DNA of 64,000 nucleotides, taken from positions 124,001-188,000 of the forward strand of contig JAIVFH010000003.1 of assembly GCA_025765595.1 (NCBI GenBank), given 5' to 3'. This document shows positions 23,649 to 34,300 of the stretch, in pieces; position 1 is the stretch's first letter; each line of letters begins with the position of its first letter. Origin of the DNA: Obelidium mucronatum. Taxonomy: Eukaryota; Chytridiomycota; Chytridiomycetes; Chytridiales; Chytriomycetaceae. The notes under the pieces are model-generated. The model ran no database searches, was not told where the DNA came from, and saw only the letters and a list, made by a program, of their open reading frames with translations. Both the position numbers and the translations under genes were made by a program.

Positions 23649-26600
23649 TTAGTTGTTGGGTGATTTGCGTTTGCGTTTGGTGAGGTCTTTCTTGTGGAAT
23701 TCGCTGATGATGGTGGTATTTTGGAAATGTGAGTGTGGAATCCATTCGTCGTATGATTTGTCGTGGTTTTTCCATGAAACTAGGTACTCTTTTTCCTTCG
23801 TGGGACTTGTCCTGAAGGCGTGAATTTTTGAGACTTCCGCTGTGGGTAGGAAGGTGGTGTGGGCTGAAATGAGTTTTAGTTGGTGGGGAGCGTAGTTGCG
23901 GATAAGAGGTGACCCGTCGGCATCCAGGAGTTGGTAGGTTCCGTTGCGAGTGCGCTTGATTACTCGGTAGGGTCCTTCGTAGCGGGGTTCGGTTTTGCTT
24001 TCGCGAACATCTGGTTTCGCCATGACGTAGGAGTTGAGTGGGAATAGTTCGTCTTTGACGTTGAATTTTTTGTTGTACTTTTCTCGCATGATGGCTTGGT
24101 ATTTCCTTGTGGTGGCGGCTATTTCCGGGTAGACAAGGTCGTGCATGTGGTTGCACCGTGCTTGTAGTTCTTCCAGTGGCAGGTCGCGCTGTTGGTCGAA
24201 GGAGTAGTCTGTGAAGTTGTTGGCTGTTCGGGCGAACATGAGGCTGAATGGGCTGGATTTGTGGGTTCTGGATATGTTGAGGTTAATAAATAGTTGGGAC
24301 CAAGGAACCAGTTTGTCCCAGTGAGTTAAGTCGTCGTCCAGTAGCTTTAACAGGGTTTGTTTGGCGGTTTTGACGTGGTTTTCTGCTAGGGCCGTTTGAT
24401 TGTGGGTTGTAGGGGGTTGTGAGGCGGTGGGTTGTCTTTGAGTGTGCGAGTAGTTCTTGGATGAGGTTGTTGACGAATTCTCTGCCGTTGTCACTTTGTA
24501 TGATGCGCGGGAATCCGAAGTCCGTGAAGATTTGGAGGAGGATGGCGGCTAGTTCTTGTTGCGTCTTGGTTTTAAGTGGTCTCAAGATAGTGAATTTTGT
24601 GGCTACGTCAACGAATACGAGGATGAAGTTGTAACCGTCGGCGGATGTTGTGGAAATGGTTGCCAGGTCGAGGGCTACGTGGTCTAGTGGTAGTTCGGCG
24701 TGTATTGAAGTCATGGGGTGAAAGCCACGGCGGGCTATGTTCCATTTCTGGCATTCGGGGCAAGCTTTTACATGTTCGAGAGCGTCGTGTTTCATGGAGG
24801 GCCAAGTTTTGTTTGTTTGCCATAGTTGCCGGACCATTGAGTCAGCGCCGAAGTGTCCCATGCTGTGCAGTGCTTCCAAGAGCGGGGTTCGGTCGTCTTC
24901 TGGTACCGTTTCGCGGAGGACGGGGTCTGATACTCTCATGGTTTTTTGAGAGAGGGTGATTATTTCTTGGGTTGCCGTGGATTTGGAAGCGTCCATGAAG
25001 GACAGGATATCGCCGTAGACCATTCCGTCAGAGGGGGTGATTGTGTCAAGAGTGGTGGTGGTGTTTTGCGGCAAGCGGGATGCAGGGACTGCTTTCTCGT
25101 AGGTGTGGACTATTCGGCTAAGGGCGTCGGGTAGTTTGTTTTGAATGCCTGGTAGGTGTGTTATAGTGAAGTTGTATGATAGCAGTTTGTCGATCCAGCC
25201 TTGTAGGAGCACGTTTAGTTCAACTGAAGTAAAAAGGTATGTGAGGGCTTTGTGATCCGTTTCCAGAATAAAGTGTTCTCCGAAGAGGTAAGGGTGAAAT
25301 TTGTCGAGGGCGTAAATAATGCCGAGTAGTTCCTTATGCGTTGCTGAGTAGTTCCGCTGGTGAATGGAGAAAGATTTTGCGGCGAATTGGATGTACTTCT
25401 TTGATCCTTTCTCGTCGAGCTGGTATAGCATGGCACCAATACCAAAGTTGGAAGCGTCCGTGGCGACATAGAATTTTTGCTTGAAGTCTGGCGTGGATAG
25501 GATTGGTGCGTTTGCTGCCGCTTCTGTGAGCGCTTTGAGGGAAGCTTCATGTTCGTCTGTCCAGATGGATTCCAAGTTTGTTGCGTTGCGGATGGCTTCT
25601 AATGGTGCTGCTAAGGTGGAGTACAGTGGAATGCTGTCGCGTAAGTAGTTCATGAAGCCGAGCATGTGTGCAACTGATGTATAATCCTTAGACTGTCGTG
25701 GTGTTTTCCATTTGTCAATAGCGAGGTACCGTTCTGGGTCGATCTGGATTCCTTCAGCGCTTTTAAGGAATCCTAGAAGTTTGACCTCTCGGTGGCCAAG
25801 GGAATTCTTTGATGGCTTGATGCGGAGTTTGGTGGCAGTTAGGGTTTTCAGGACGGAGATGACGTGTTCCGTGTGAGATTCCCATGAGGAGGAGTGGATG
25901 AAGAGGTCGTCAATGTATATCTGTGGTGGAGGATGGTAAGAGTGTGTTATTGTTTCATTACCATGTCAAGACTATTTTACCTTGACGAATTTGTCTTTGA
26001 TGAAAAGTTTTTCCATCAGCTCTTGGAACTGTACTGGTACATTTTTAAGTCCGAACGGCGGAGCATTAAAAACGTAGCGTTGTCCATTCCAGCAGAAGGA
26101 GGTAAGATGGCGGTGTTCTGGGGCTAGTATGTACTGGTGGTACGCGCCGTCGAGGTCCATTGTCGAGAACAGGTTGGAGTCTGTGACTTCTTCAAGGACG
26201 TCTCTGGCGCCGGGGTAGATTTGTTTGTAGTCTTTTGTGTTGTTGTTTACGGCTCAGATGTCTACGCATACGCGGTACTTGGTGAGTTCGCCGTTGACAA
26301 TCCGTGGTGGACATATAAGTGGGCTGTTGTAGGAGCTGGTACATGGTGCAAGCGAAACTATTCCGTCGTTGAGCCACGCTGCTACTTGTTCAGTGACTAT
26401 TGAGTGTTTTTTGAATGGAAGGCGGTACTGTTTGATGTATGTTGGTTCCGCTCCATCGATAAGGTCGATGGTTATGAGGTCGTCGGGGTGGTCGGATTTG
26501 GAGAGGGCGGCGTTGGCGTCGAGGTGTGGTTGGATTGCTTTCAGGAAGCGTTCTCTGGCCAGTGAGTCATCTTCCTGGAGTGGTCCTGTTGGTATTGCGT

Positions 26601-26661
26601 TGGTATAACTTTTTTTTTTTAAAAAAAATTTGGGGTGGCACCCAGGAGGCTCGCGACCCAA
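23649..26661 (-). pseudogene. Left-copy pol remnant: RT, RNase H, integrase, chromodomain
   Basis: Degenerate polyprotein of the left retrotransposon copy. Reverse transcriptase begins around 26600 and is interrupted by an in-frame TGA at 26254-26256, just after KYRVCVDI, where an arginine codon is expected. A 60-nt GT-AG segment (25921-25980) interrupts the frame directly before the catalytic YIDD box. RNase H follows (VATDASNFGIG, ETDHKAL), then the HHCC zinc finger and integrase core of the integrase, and a chromodomain near the end (EYLVSWKNHDKSYDEWIP). Compared with the right copy there is one extra G at 24389-24391, which shifts the integrase frame after NPQSNG. No gag or protease sequence lies upstream. 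This copy cannot make an intact integrase. Confidence 0.9.
25921..25980 (-). other. Putative spliceosomal intron in reverse transcriptase (left copy)
   Basis: On the minus strand these 60 bases start GTAAAATAG and end CACCACAG. They contain an in-frame stop. Removing them joins DKFVK directly to IYIDDLFIHS, the usual order at the RT active site. Length and ends match the host introns in this window. Confidence 0.75.
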
Positions 26662-26810
26662 GCAATGTCGAGACCCTAAGAAGGCACCTTTTGGTGTGCT
26701 GTCGTTGAAGGCACCTTTTGGTGTGTTGTCGTTGTTGTACTATACTTTAATAAGTGTGATTCTATGTTATTTGAGTTGTTTTAATCTATTGTATTTGGGT
26801 TTTGCGTTAA

Positions 26811-27065
26811 ATTGGGGTGCCGTTTAGCAACCGCCAACCCGCGATTGTTTGTTGTGCTTTAAGTTGGGGTGCTATTTAGCGACCGTCAACCCGCAGTGTG
26901 GTGTGTTGTGCGTTTAATTGGGGTGCCATTTAGCGACCGCCAACCCGCGATTGTTTGTTGTGCTTAAAGTTGGGGTGCTGTTTAGCGACCGCCAACCCGC
27001 AGTGGTGTGTTGCTTTAAGTTGCAGTGCTAGTTAGCGACTGTCAACCCGCAGTTGTGGTTTGTGG
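26811..27065. repeat. Minisatellite, about five 50-54 bp units (left copy)
   Basis: Five imperfect units each contain TTGGGGTGC, TTTAGCGACC and CAACCCGC in that order. The array fills most of the space between the 5' LTR of this copy and the start of reverse transcriptase, where gag and protease normally lie. Confidence 0.88.
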
Positions 27066-27100
27066 AGTATTGTGTGACGTAAAGTACTCAAAGGAAAAAA

Positions 27101-27318
27101 TGGGGTGTCTGTTATTGTATGGAGGAGGAGTGAGGGGAGCGAACGAGGACGTCCTTTGGAACTTTGGGATTTTATTGTTCTTACACACAATAAATTGAAT
27201 AAGTATAACAGACAGATAAATAGGGCAAATAACATAATGCGTAGAATAGAGAATAAATGGGGGATAAATAGGGGCTTAGATAGTGTTAGTAATAGAGGAG
27301 GTAATGAGGGATACGACA
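27101..27318 (-). repeat. LTR 2 (shared middle LTR)
   Basis: A 218-bp LTR acting as the 5' LTR of the left copy and the 3' LTR of the right copy. It has TG...CA ends and no target duplication on either side, as expected for a recombination-made tandem array. Confidence 0.93.
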
Positions 27319-27345
27319 TCACCCCCCCAGATTGTGAGTTGAGAG

Positions 27346-30300
27346 TTAGTTGTTGGGTGATTTGCGTTTGCGTTTGGTGAGGTCTTTCTTGTGGAATTCG
27401 CTGATGATGGTGGTATTTTGGAAATGTGAGTGTGGAATCCATTCGTCGTATGATTTGTCGTGGTTTTTCCATGAAACTAGGTACTCTTTTTCCTTCGTGG
27501 GACTTGTCCTGAAGGCGTGAATTTTTGAGACTTCCGCTGTGGGTAGGAAGGTGGTGTGGGCTGAAATGAGTTTTAGTTGGTGGGGAGCGTAGTTGCGGAT
27601 AAGAGGTGACCCGTCGGCATCCAGGAGTTGGTAGGTTCCGTTGCGAGTGCGCTTGATTACTCGGTAGGGTCCTTCGTAGCGGGGTTCGGTTTTGCTTTCG
27701 CGAACATCTGGTTTCGCCATGACGTAGGAGTTGAGTGGGAATAGTTCGTCTTTGACGTTGAATTTTTTGTTGTACTTTTCTCGCATGATGGCTTGGTATT
27801 TCCTTGTGGTGGCGGCTATTTCCGGGTAGACAAGGTCGTGCATGTGGTTGCACCGTGCTTGTAGTTCTTCCAGTGGCAGGTCGCGCTGTTGGTCGAAGGA
27901 GTAGTCTGTGAAGTTGTTGGCTGTTCGGGCGAACATGAGGCTGAATGGGCTGGATTTGTGGGTTCTGGATATGTTGAGGTTAATAAATAGTTGGGACCAA
28001 GGAACCAGTTTGTCCCAGTGAGTTAAGTCGTCGTCCAGTAGCTTTAACAGGGTTTGTTTGGCGGTTTTGACGTGGTTTTCTGCTAGGCCGTTTGATTGTG
28101 GGTTGTAGGGGGTTGTGAGGCGGTGGGTTGTCTTTGAGTGTGCGAGTAGTTCTTGGATGAGGTTGTTGACGAATTCTCTGCCGTTGTCACTTTGTATGAT
28201 GCGCGGGAATCCGAAGTCCGTGAAGATTTGGAGGAGGATGGCGGCTAGTTCTTGTTGCGTCTTGGTTTTAAGTGGTCTCAAGATAGTGAATTTTGTGGCT
28301 ACGTCAACGAATACGAGGATGAAGTTGTAACCGTCGGCGGATGTTGTGGAAATGGTTGCCAGGTCGAGGGCTACGTGGTCTAGTGGTAGTTCGGCATGTA
28401 TTGAAGTCATAGGGTGAAAGCCACGGCGGGCTATGTTCCATTTCTGGCATTCGGGGCAAGCTTTTACATGTTCGAGAGCGTCGTGTTTCATGGAGGGCCA
28501 AGTTTTGTTTGTTCGCCATAGTTGCCGGACCATTGAGTCAGCGCCGAAGTGTCCCATGCTGTGCAGTGCTTCCAAGAGCGGGGTTCGGTCGTCTTCTGGT
28601 ACCGTTTCGCGGAGGACGGGGTCTGATACTCTCATGGTTTTTTGAGAGAGGGTGATTATTTCTTGGGTTGCCGTGGATTTGGAAGCGTCCATGAAGGACA
28701 GGATATCGCCGTAGACCATTCCGTCAGAGGGGGTGATTGTGTCAAGAGTGGTGGTGGTGTTTTGCGGCAAGCGGGATGCAGGGACTGCTTTCTCGTAGGT
28801 GTGGACTATTCGGCTAAGGGCGTCGGGTAGTTTGTTTTGAATGCCTGGTAGGTGTGTTATAGTGAAGTTGTATGATAGCAGTTTGTCGATCCAGCCTTGT
28901 AGGAGCACGTTTAGTTCAACTGAAGTAAAAAGGTATGTGAGGGCTTTGTGATCCGTTTCCAGAATAAAGTGTTCTCCGAAGAGGTAAGGGTGAAATTTGT
29001 CGAGGGCGTAAATAATGCCGAGTAGTTCCTTATGCGTTGCTGAGTAGTTCCGCTGGTGAATGGAGAAAGATTTTGCGGCGAATTGGATGTACTTCTTTGA
29101 TCCTTTCTCGTCGAGCTGGTATAGCATGGCACCAATACCAAAGTTGGAAGCGTCCGTGGCGACATAGAATTTTTGCTTGAAGTCTGGCGTGGATAGGATT
29201 GGTGCGTTTGCTGCCGCTTCTGTGAGCGCTTTGAGGGAAGCTTCATGTTTGTCTGTCCAGATGGATTCCAAGTTTGTTGCGTTGCGGATGGCTTCTAATG
29301 GTGCTGCTAAGGTGGAGTACAGTGGAATGCTGTCGCGTAAGTAGTTCATGAAGCCGAGCATGTGTGCAACTGATGTATAATCCTTAGACTGTCGTGGTGT
29401 TTTCCATTTGTCAATAGCGAGGTACCGTTCTGGGTTGATCTGGATTCCTTCAGCGCTTTTAAGGAATCCTAGAAGTTTGACCTCTCGGTGGCCAAGGGAA
29501 TTCTTTGATGGCTTGATGCGGAGTTTGGTGGCAGTTAGGGTTTTCAGGACGGAGATGACGTGTTCCGTGTGAGATTCCCATGAGGAGGAGTGGATGAAGA
29601 GGTCGTCAATGTATATCTGTGGTGGAGGATGGTAAGAGTGTGTTATTGTTTCATTACCATGTCAAGACTATTTTACCTTGACGAATTTGTCTTTGATGAA
29701 AAGTTTTTCCATCAGCTCTTGGAACTGTACTGGTACATTTTTAAGTCCGAACGGCGGAGCATTAAAAACGTAGCGTTGTCCATTCCAGCAGAAGGAGGTA
29801 AGATGGCGGTGTTCTGGGGCTAGTATGTACTGGTGGTACGCGCCGTCGAGGTCCATTGTCGAGAACAGGTTGGAGTCTGTGACTTCTTCAAGGACGTCTC
29901 TGGCGCCGGGGTAGATTCGTTTGTAGTCTTTTGTGTTGTTGTTTACGGCTCAGATGTCTACGCATACGCGGTACTTGGTGAGTTCGCCGTTGACAATCCG
30001 TGGTGGACATATAAGTGGGCTGTTGTAGGAGCTGGTACATGGTGCAAGCGAAACTATTCCGTCGTTGAGCCACGCTGCTACTTGTTCAGTGACTATTGAG
30101 TGTTTTTTGAATGGAAGGCGGTACTGTTTGATGTATGTTGGTTCCGCTCCATCGATAAGGTCGATGGTTATGAGGTCGTCGGGGTGGTCGGATTTGGAGA
30201 GGGCGGCGTTGGCGTCGAGGTGTGGTTGGATTGCTTTCAGGAAGCGTTCTCTGGCCAGTGAGTCATCTTCCTGGAGTGGTCCTGTTGGTATTGCGTTGGT

Positions 30301-30357
30301 ATAACTTTTTTTTTTTAAAAAAAATTTGGGGTGGCACCCAGGAGGCTCGCGACCCAA
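27346..30357 (-). pseudogene. Right-copy pol remnant with intact RNase H-integrase-chromodomain frame
   Basis: Same polyprotein as the left copy. The frame is open for 671 codons (27346-29361) over RNase H, the integrase zinc finger (H-H-C-C pattern ending ACPECQKW), the integrase core (SDNGREF and NPQSNGLAENH carrying the last two catalytic acids) and the chromodomain. The reverse transcriptase part still holds the TGA stop (29950-29952) and the 60-nt GT-AG segment (29617-29676). It lacks gag and protease. Without a read-through or a mutation the polymerase domain cannot be made, so I treat the copy as defective, although integrase could be expressed. Confidence 0.9.
29617..29676 (-). other. 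Putative spliceosomal intron in reverse transcriptase (right copy)
   Basis: Exact counterpart of the left-copy segment at 25921-25980, with the same GT and AG ends and the same position before the YIDD box. Confidence 0.75.
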
Positions 30358-30506
30358 GCAATGTCGAGACCCTAAGAAGGCACCTTTTGGTGTGCTGTCG
30401 TTGAAGGCACCTTTTGGTGTGTTGTCGTTGTTGTACTATACTTTAATAAGTGTGATTCTATGTTATTTGAGTTGTTTTAATCTATTGTATTTGGGTTTTG
30501 CGTTAA

Positions 30507-30761
30507 ATTGGGGTGCCGTTTAGCAACCGCCAACCCGCGATTGTTTGTTGTGCTTTAAGTTGGGGTGCTATTTAGCGACCGTCAACCCGCAGTGTGGTGT
30601 GTTGTGCGTTTAATTGGGGTGCCATTTAGCGACCGCCAACCCGCGATTGTTTGTTGTGCTTAAAGTTGGGGTGCTGTTTAGCAACCGCCAACCCGCAGTG
30701 GTGTGTTGCTTTAAGTTGCAGTGCTAGTTAGCGACTGTCAACCCGCAGTTGTGGTTTGTGG
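30507..30761. repeat. Minisatellite, about five 50-54 bp units (right copy)
   Basis: Counterpart of the array at 26811-27065. I see one base difference between them (G at 26987, A at 30683), so the repeat was present before the element was duplicated. Confidence 0.88.
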
Positions 30762-30796
30762 AGTATTGTGTGACGTAAAGTACTCAAAGGAAAAAA

Positions 30797-31014
30797 TGGG
30801 GTGTCTGTTATTGTATGGAGGAGGAGTGAGGGGAGCGAACGAGGACGTCCTTTGGAACTTTGGGATTTTATTGTTCTTACACACAATAAATTGAATAAGT
30901 ATAACAGACAGATAAATAGGGCAAATAACATAATGCGTAGAATAGAGAATAAATGGGGGATAAATAGGGGCTTAGATAGTGTTAGTAATAGAGGAGGTAA
31001 TGAGGGATATGACA
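30797..31014 (-). repeat. LTR 3 (5' LTR of right copy)
   Basis: A 218-bp LTR followed by the right AATAT target duplication. It differs from the other two at one position, T at 31010 instead of C. On the minus strand the LTR is followed by a T run rather than a TGG that would match a tRNA 3' end. Confidence 0.93.
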
Positions 31015-31399
31015 AATATGATGAATTTTGGTGAATCATTCATGAAAGTCGTGAATGTCTGCTTAGAAGGTTCAACTCAGTGGTTCAACTCCAAAAAAAA
31101 AAAAACAAAGAATGAAGCAAAATAAACATCAATGCCACATTGAAAAAACAAAAACCCTCATGCCAGCCAGCAGGCATCTAACTCAACATTTAATTCTGGA
31201 TCTTAGAAAATGCTGTTTGATCCATTCTTGCTTTTTACAGTTTTAATTAGATTCATCAAATATTCATCAAAATTCATATATTCATGAATATTTGCCATTC
31301 ATGAATGGTGAAATTCATGAATCTCCACATTCATGAATGAAATTCATGAATTCCTAACACTGGGTATTATTATAATTTTTTTCTCTTTCAATTTTATTT

Positions 31400-34300
31400 T
31401 TAGATTGGTAAATCACGGAAGAACTTTTGTTGCAATCTATCAAGGTACTGTTTTTGAAGAAGCCCATCATAACCATGCCCCAACTCTCGTCGACCAATCA
31501 ACCGCACAACTGCTTTCATTGATTCCGTTTTCTTTTTCTTTTTAAACAAATCTGGAGTTGGAAACAGGTCAAAGTTAATAAACACACACACATACCCAAA
31601 AACTACTACTCACAAGTAACATACTCCAACAGTGACATATCTGGTAAGGAGAAAAAAAATAATACAAGTCAATCATACAAAAAAAGCAAAAAGCAAAAAG
31701 CCAAAAAGCCAAAAAGCCAAAAAGCCAAAAAAAAAAAAAAAAAAAAAGAAATCACAACTCACCATATAAATACACAAACACCTTCTCCACCTCCTCAGCA
31801 ACATCCCCCGCCCCCATCCCATCCACTACACTCTCCAAAGCTCCATTCGCAGCCATATAATCAATCCCACCTAACCCCACGCCACCTCCACCTCCACCAC
31901 CAACACTGCCGGACCCCAGATTCGGCACAACTCCACCTGCCAACTGCATCACGAAAACAGCTCCCATATGCAACCCTGAAATCTGTAAACACTGTGCAAA
32001 TCTGTGGTTCCAGCCCTTCACGCCCAAGTACCCTTCATACATTTTATCCACGTTTGTAAAATGGGAGCTGAGGATCGATAGGCCGTGGATATATTGTCTT
32101 GTCGCGCTGCTATAATCTCCGATTGAAAAGGAAAGGTCCCCAAGACAGAAACATGAATTGAATGTGGATGGAGAAACGGCGGGAGCAGTAACTGCGGCGG
32201 CTTTTCGGGGATCGACAGGTGCGGTGTTGGAGATGAAGGCATTGGGGATCGCATAAAGTGCGAGTAAAAACTTTACAAGATAGCCTCCTTCGATTTTCAT
32301 GACAGATGCCAAATCGGTTTGGTTTTTCGTTAAGGCAACGATTCGAGAACACCTTGTTTTTTTTTGTGCACAGATCAATAAAAGCAAAATCATAAGAAAG
32401 AATAAATAAAATAGAAACCAAGGTTCTTCTTCGGCTGATACTATTTCAGCGGGAGATACCAAAAACGCCAATGGTCCAAAGTTACGCAATTGAACCTGTG
32501 GGGGGAAAAAAAGAGCATTAATTGCCCAACAACGCATACCAAGAAGAGACGTACTCTTGTACCAGGAGGTTGCAAGCCACTCGTGAAACCTCCTACAACT
32601 GCCCCAACAATACGAATATAATCAGGATTCTTTGTTGCTCGCAAAACCATAAGCAATTGTGCTTGAAATTCCTATCGAAATACAATTAGCAGCAAAATCA
32701 AGAACGTGAGCCCCTAAAAAAACGAACTTTGACAAATTTGGCGTCCTGCATTCCAGGAGCTAACGATGAAATCAGTTCTTTGGCCAAGTTTCTGACTTCA
32801 ACAATTTGAGGTTCTTGTAAATTGTGGAGAATCCCCAAATTATGTAATTCTAGAAGGAAAATGAGTGTCATTAGCGGGACAGTTTAAGTTGAAGCCAAAA
32901 AAAAGAAAATGATACCATCGGAAGAAGGAAGGTCATGTATCAAACTCCGATAAGTTCTGACAAGCTGGTTGCAGACTAATCAAGAAAATGAGAACCGGGC
33001 AAATCCATCAAAAAAAAACGACCACAAAACCTTTTGCAAGAATAGACAACAGTTTAATGGATTCAAAGTGCTTATCTGGAATGGGATGGGGAAAGAAAAA
33101 AAAATTGTTAATAATAACTGAAAATCAATGCTGAGAAGGGGAGAATACTTGAGAGAAGTAGCGTTTCAAGCACTTCGCCTGACTTGACAACAAACGCATC
33201 CAAAAACACACAAGACTCTTCACTGCATCGCGTTAGTGCAACAGTTAAGGCAAGGCGCTGCAAGTTCAGTTGTAAGGAAGGTTGATTGTGAAAACAAGAC
33301 AAAGAAGATGACGAACACAGGTCTGGGTATCGGCTGGAGCCTGAACAATTGTAAAAAATCAAGGTTAAATCGATTTCTTTCTTTTCATGCCCGAAAAAAA
33401 TACCTGTGGGGATTGGGGTAACAAGGTCAGCAAGGCATCGTAAATCTCTTTGAATGCAAACGATTTTGAATAGGCAAGTTCTTCGCAGAGGATACTCAAG
33501 ACTTTAATATGTATCGCATTGTGTGCTTGGGTTGGGCAAACGTTCAGGAAAGCATGAGCTTCTTCAAATTGATTCTTGGAAATGATGGTTTAAGGCTCTT
33601 GCGTTTTTGATCAAGAATAATAAAAAAACCTTTTCAATGAACTTCTGTCCTGCTGCCACAATGATTGGGGTTGAAATTTCGGGATACTGATTGTATCATG
33701 AGGGTTATTTGGAGCAAGAATTAAAATTAGGAAATCACCTTCCCCACTTCAGCCAAATCACCCAATGTCAACGACGACTGTATAAATTAAGGTAGATGTT
33801 AGTGATATTGATGAATGTTAGGCATTGCGGCGTGCGGATAGCTGTGTTGCGATTGATTCTGCCTTTGGCGGTTGAAAAGAACTTTACCATCAGTTTCCGT
33901 TTCAGATGGACCATCTACAGGCAAAAAGTACAGCTCAGCCAAAACCGACAGAGAACAAATACTTGGGAATAAAACAAAAAGATATGGTACCGGAACAAAT
34001 GAAGATGAAGAAGTAGGAGGTGATGTAGATGATGCGACAAAACTGACACAAGCTGCATTTTTCTTCCATCCAGCACGTTGAACTGCCTCAGTATCCAATG
34101 GACCCAAAGACTCAACTAAAAAGTACATCTTTTAGAAAAAAGAAAAGGAGACCAATTCATTTGTGGTTCTTCAATTTACATTTGGTTAGCCCTCTAAAGG
34201 CTTCTATTGTCCCCACTCTATGGAGCAACTCGAAAGTGAATTGATTGATTCGAGACCGCACAAGTGACCCAACGGAAGAGAGCAATAGCATTGATCCAAA

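Larger units (their letters stand above)
23404..31014 (-). mobile_element. Tandem Ty3/gypsy chromovirus retrotransposon array (LTR-int-LTR-int-LTR)
   Basis: Three 218-bp LTRs bracket two nearly identical internal regions with a period of about 3,697 bp. A single 5-bp target duplication AATAT flanks the whole array (23399-23403 and 31015-31019), so it arose from one insertion followed by unequal recombination or a similar duplication. A C-rich run next to each of the two left LTRs is, on the minus strand, a polypurine tract CTGGGGGGGTGA next to the 3' LTR, fixing the orientation. Internal regions encode reverse transcriptase, RNase H, integrase and a C-terminal chromodomain in that order, which marks a Ty3/gypsy chromovirus. 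No gag or protease is present. Confidence 0.93.
23275..31370. mobile_element. Non-autonomous hAT-like DNA transposon carrying a nested retrotransposon array
   Basis: The element proper runs 23283-31362. It is flanked by an exact 8-bp duplication GGTATTAT at 23275-23282 and 31363-31370, the target-site size of hAT elements. Its ends are inverted repeats starting CAGTGTTAGG and matching perfectly for 22 bp. Without the nested retroelement only about 465 bp remain (23283-23403 and 31020-31362), and neither part has a transposase frame. The ends are full of the palindrome TTCATGAA, six copies on each side, which could serve as subterminal transposase binding sites. It sits between the convergent triphosphatase and INTS8 genes, 30 bp from the INTS8 stop, and breaks neither. 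Assignment to hAT rests on target-site size and terminus only. Confidence 0.8.

Noticed and set aside
26254..29952. In-frame TGA in both reverse transcriptases as possible recoding
   Set aside because: The CpG-decay pattern and the CGA arginine expected there explain it as a mutation inherited by both copies. Host genes use TGA as a normal stop (for example malate synthase and ethanolamine kinase).
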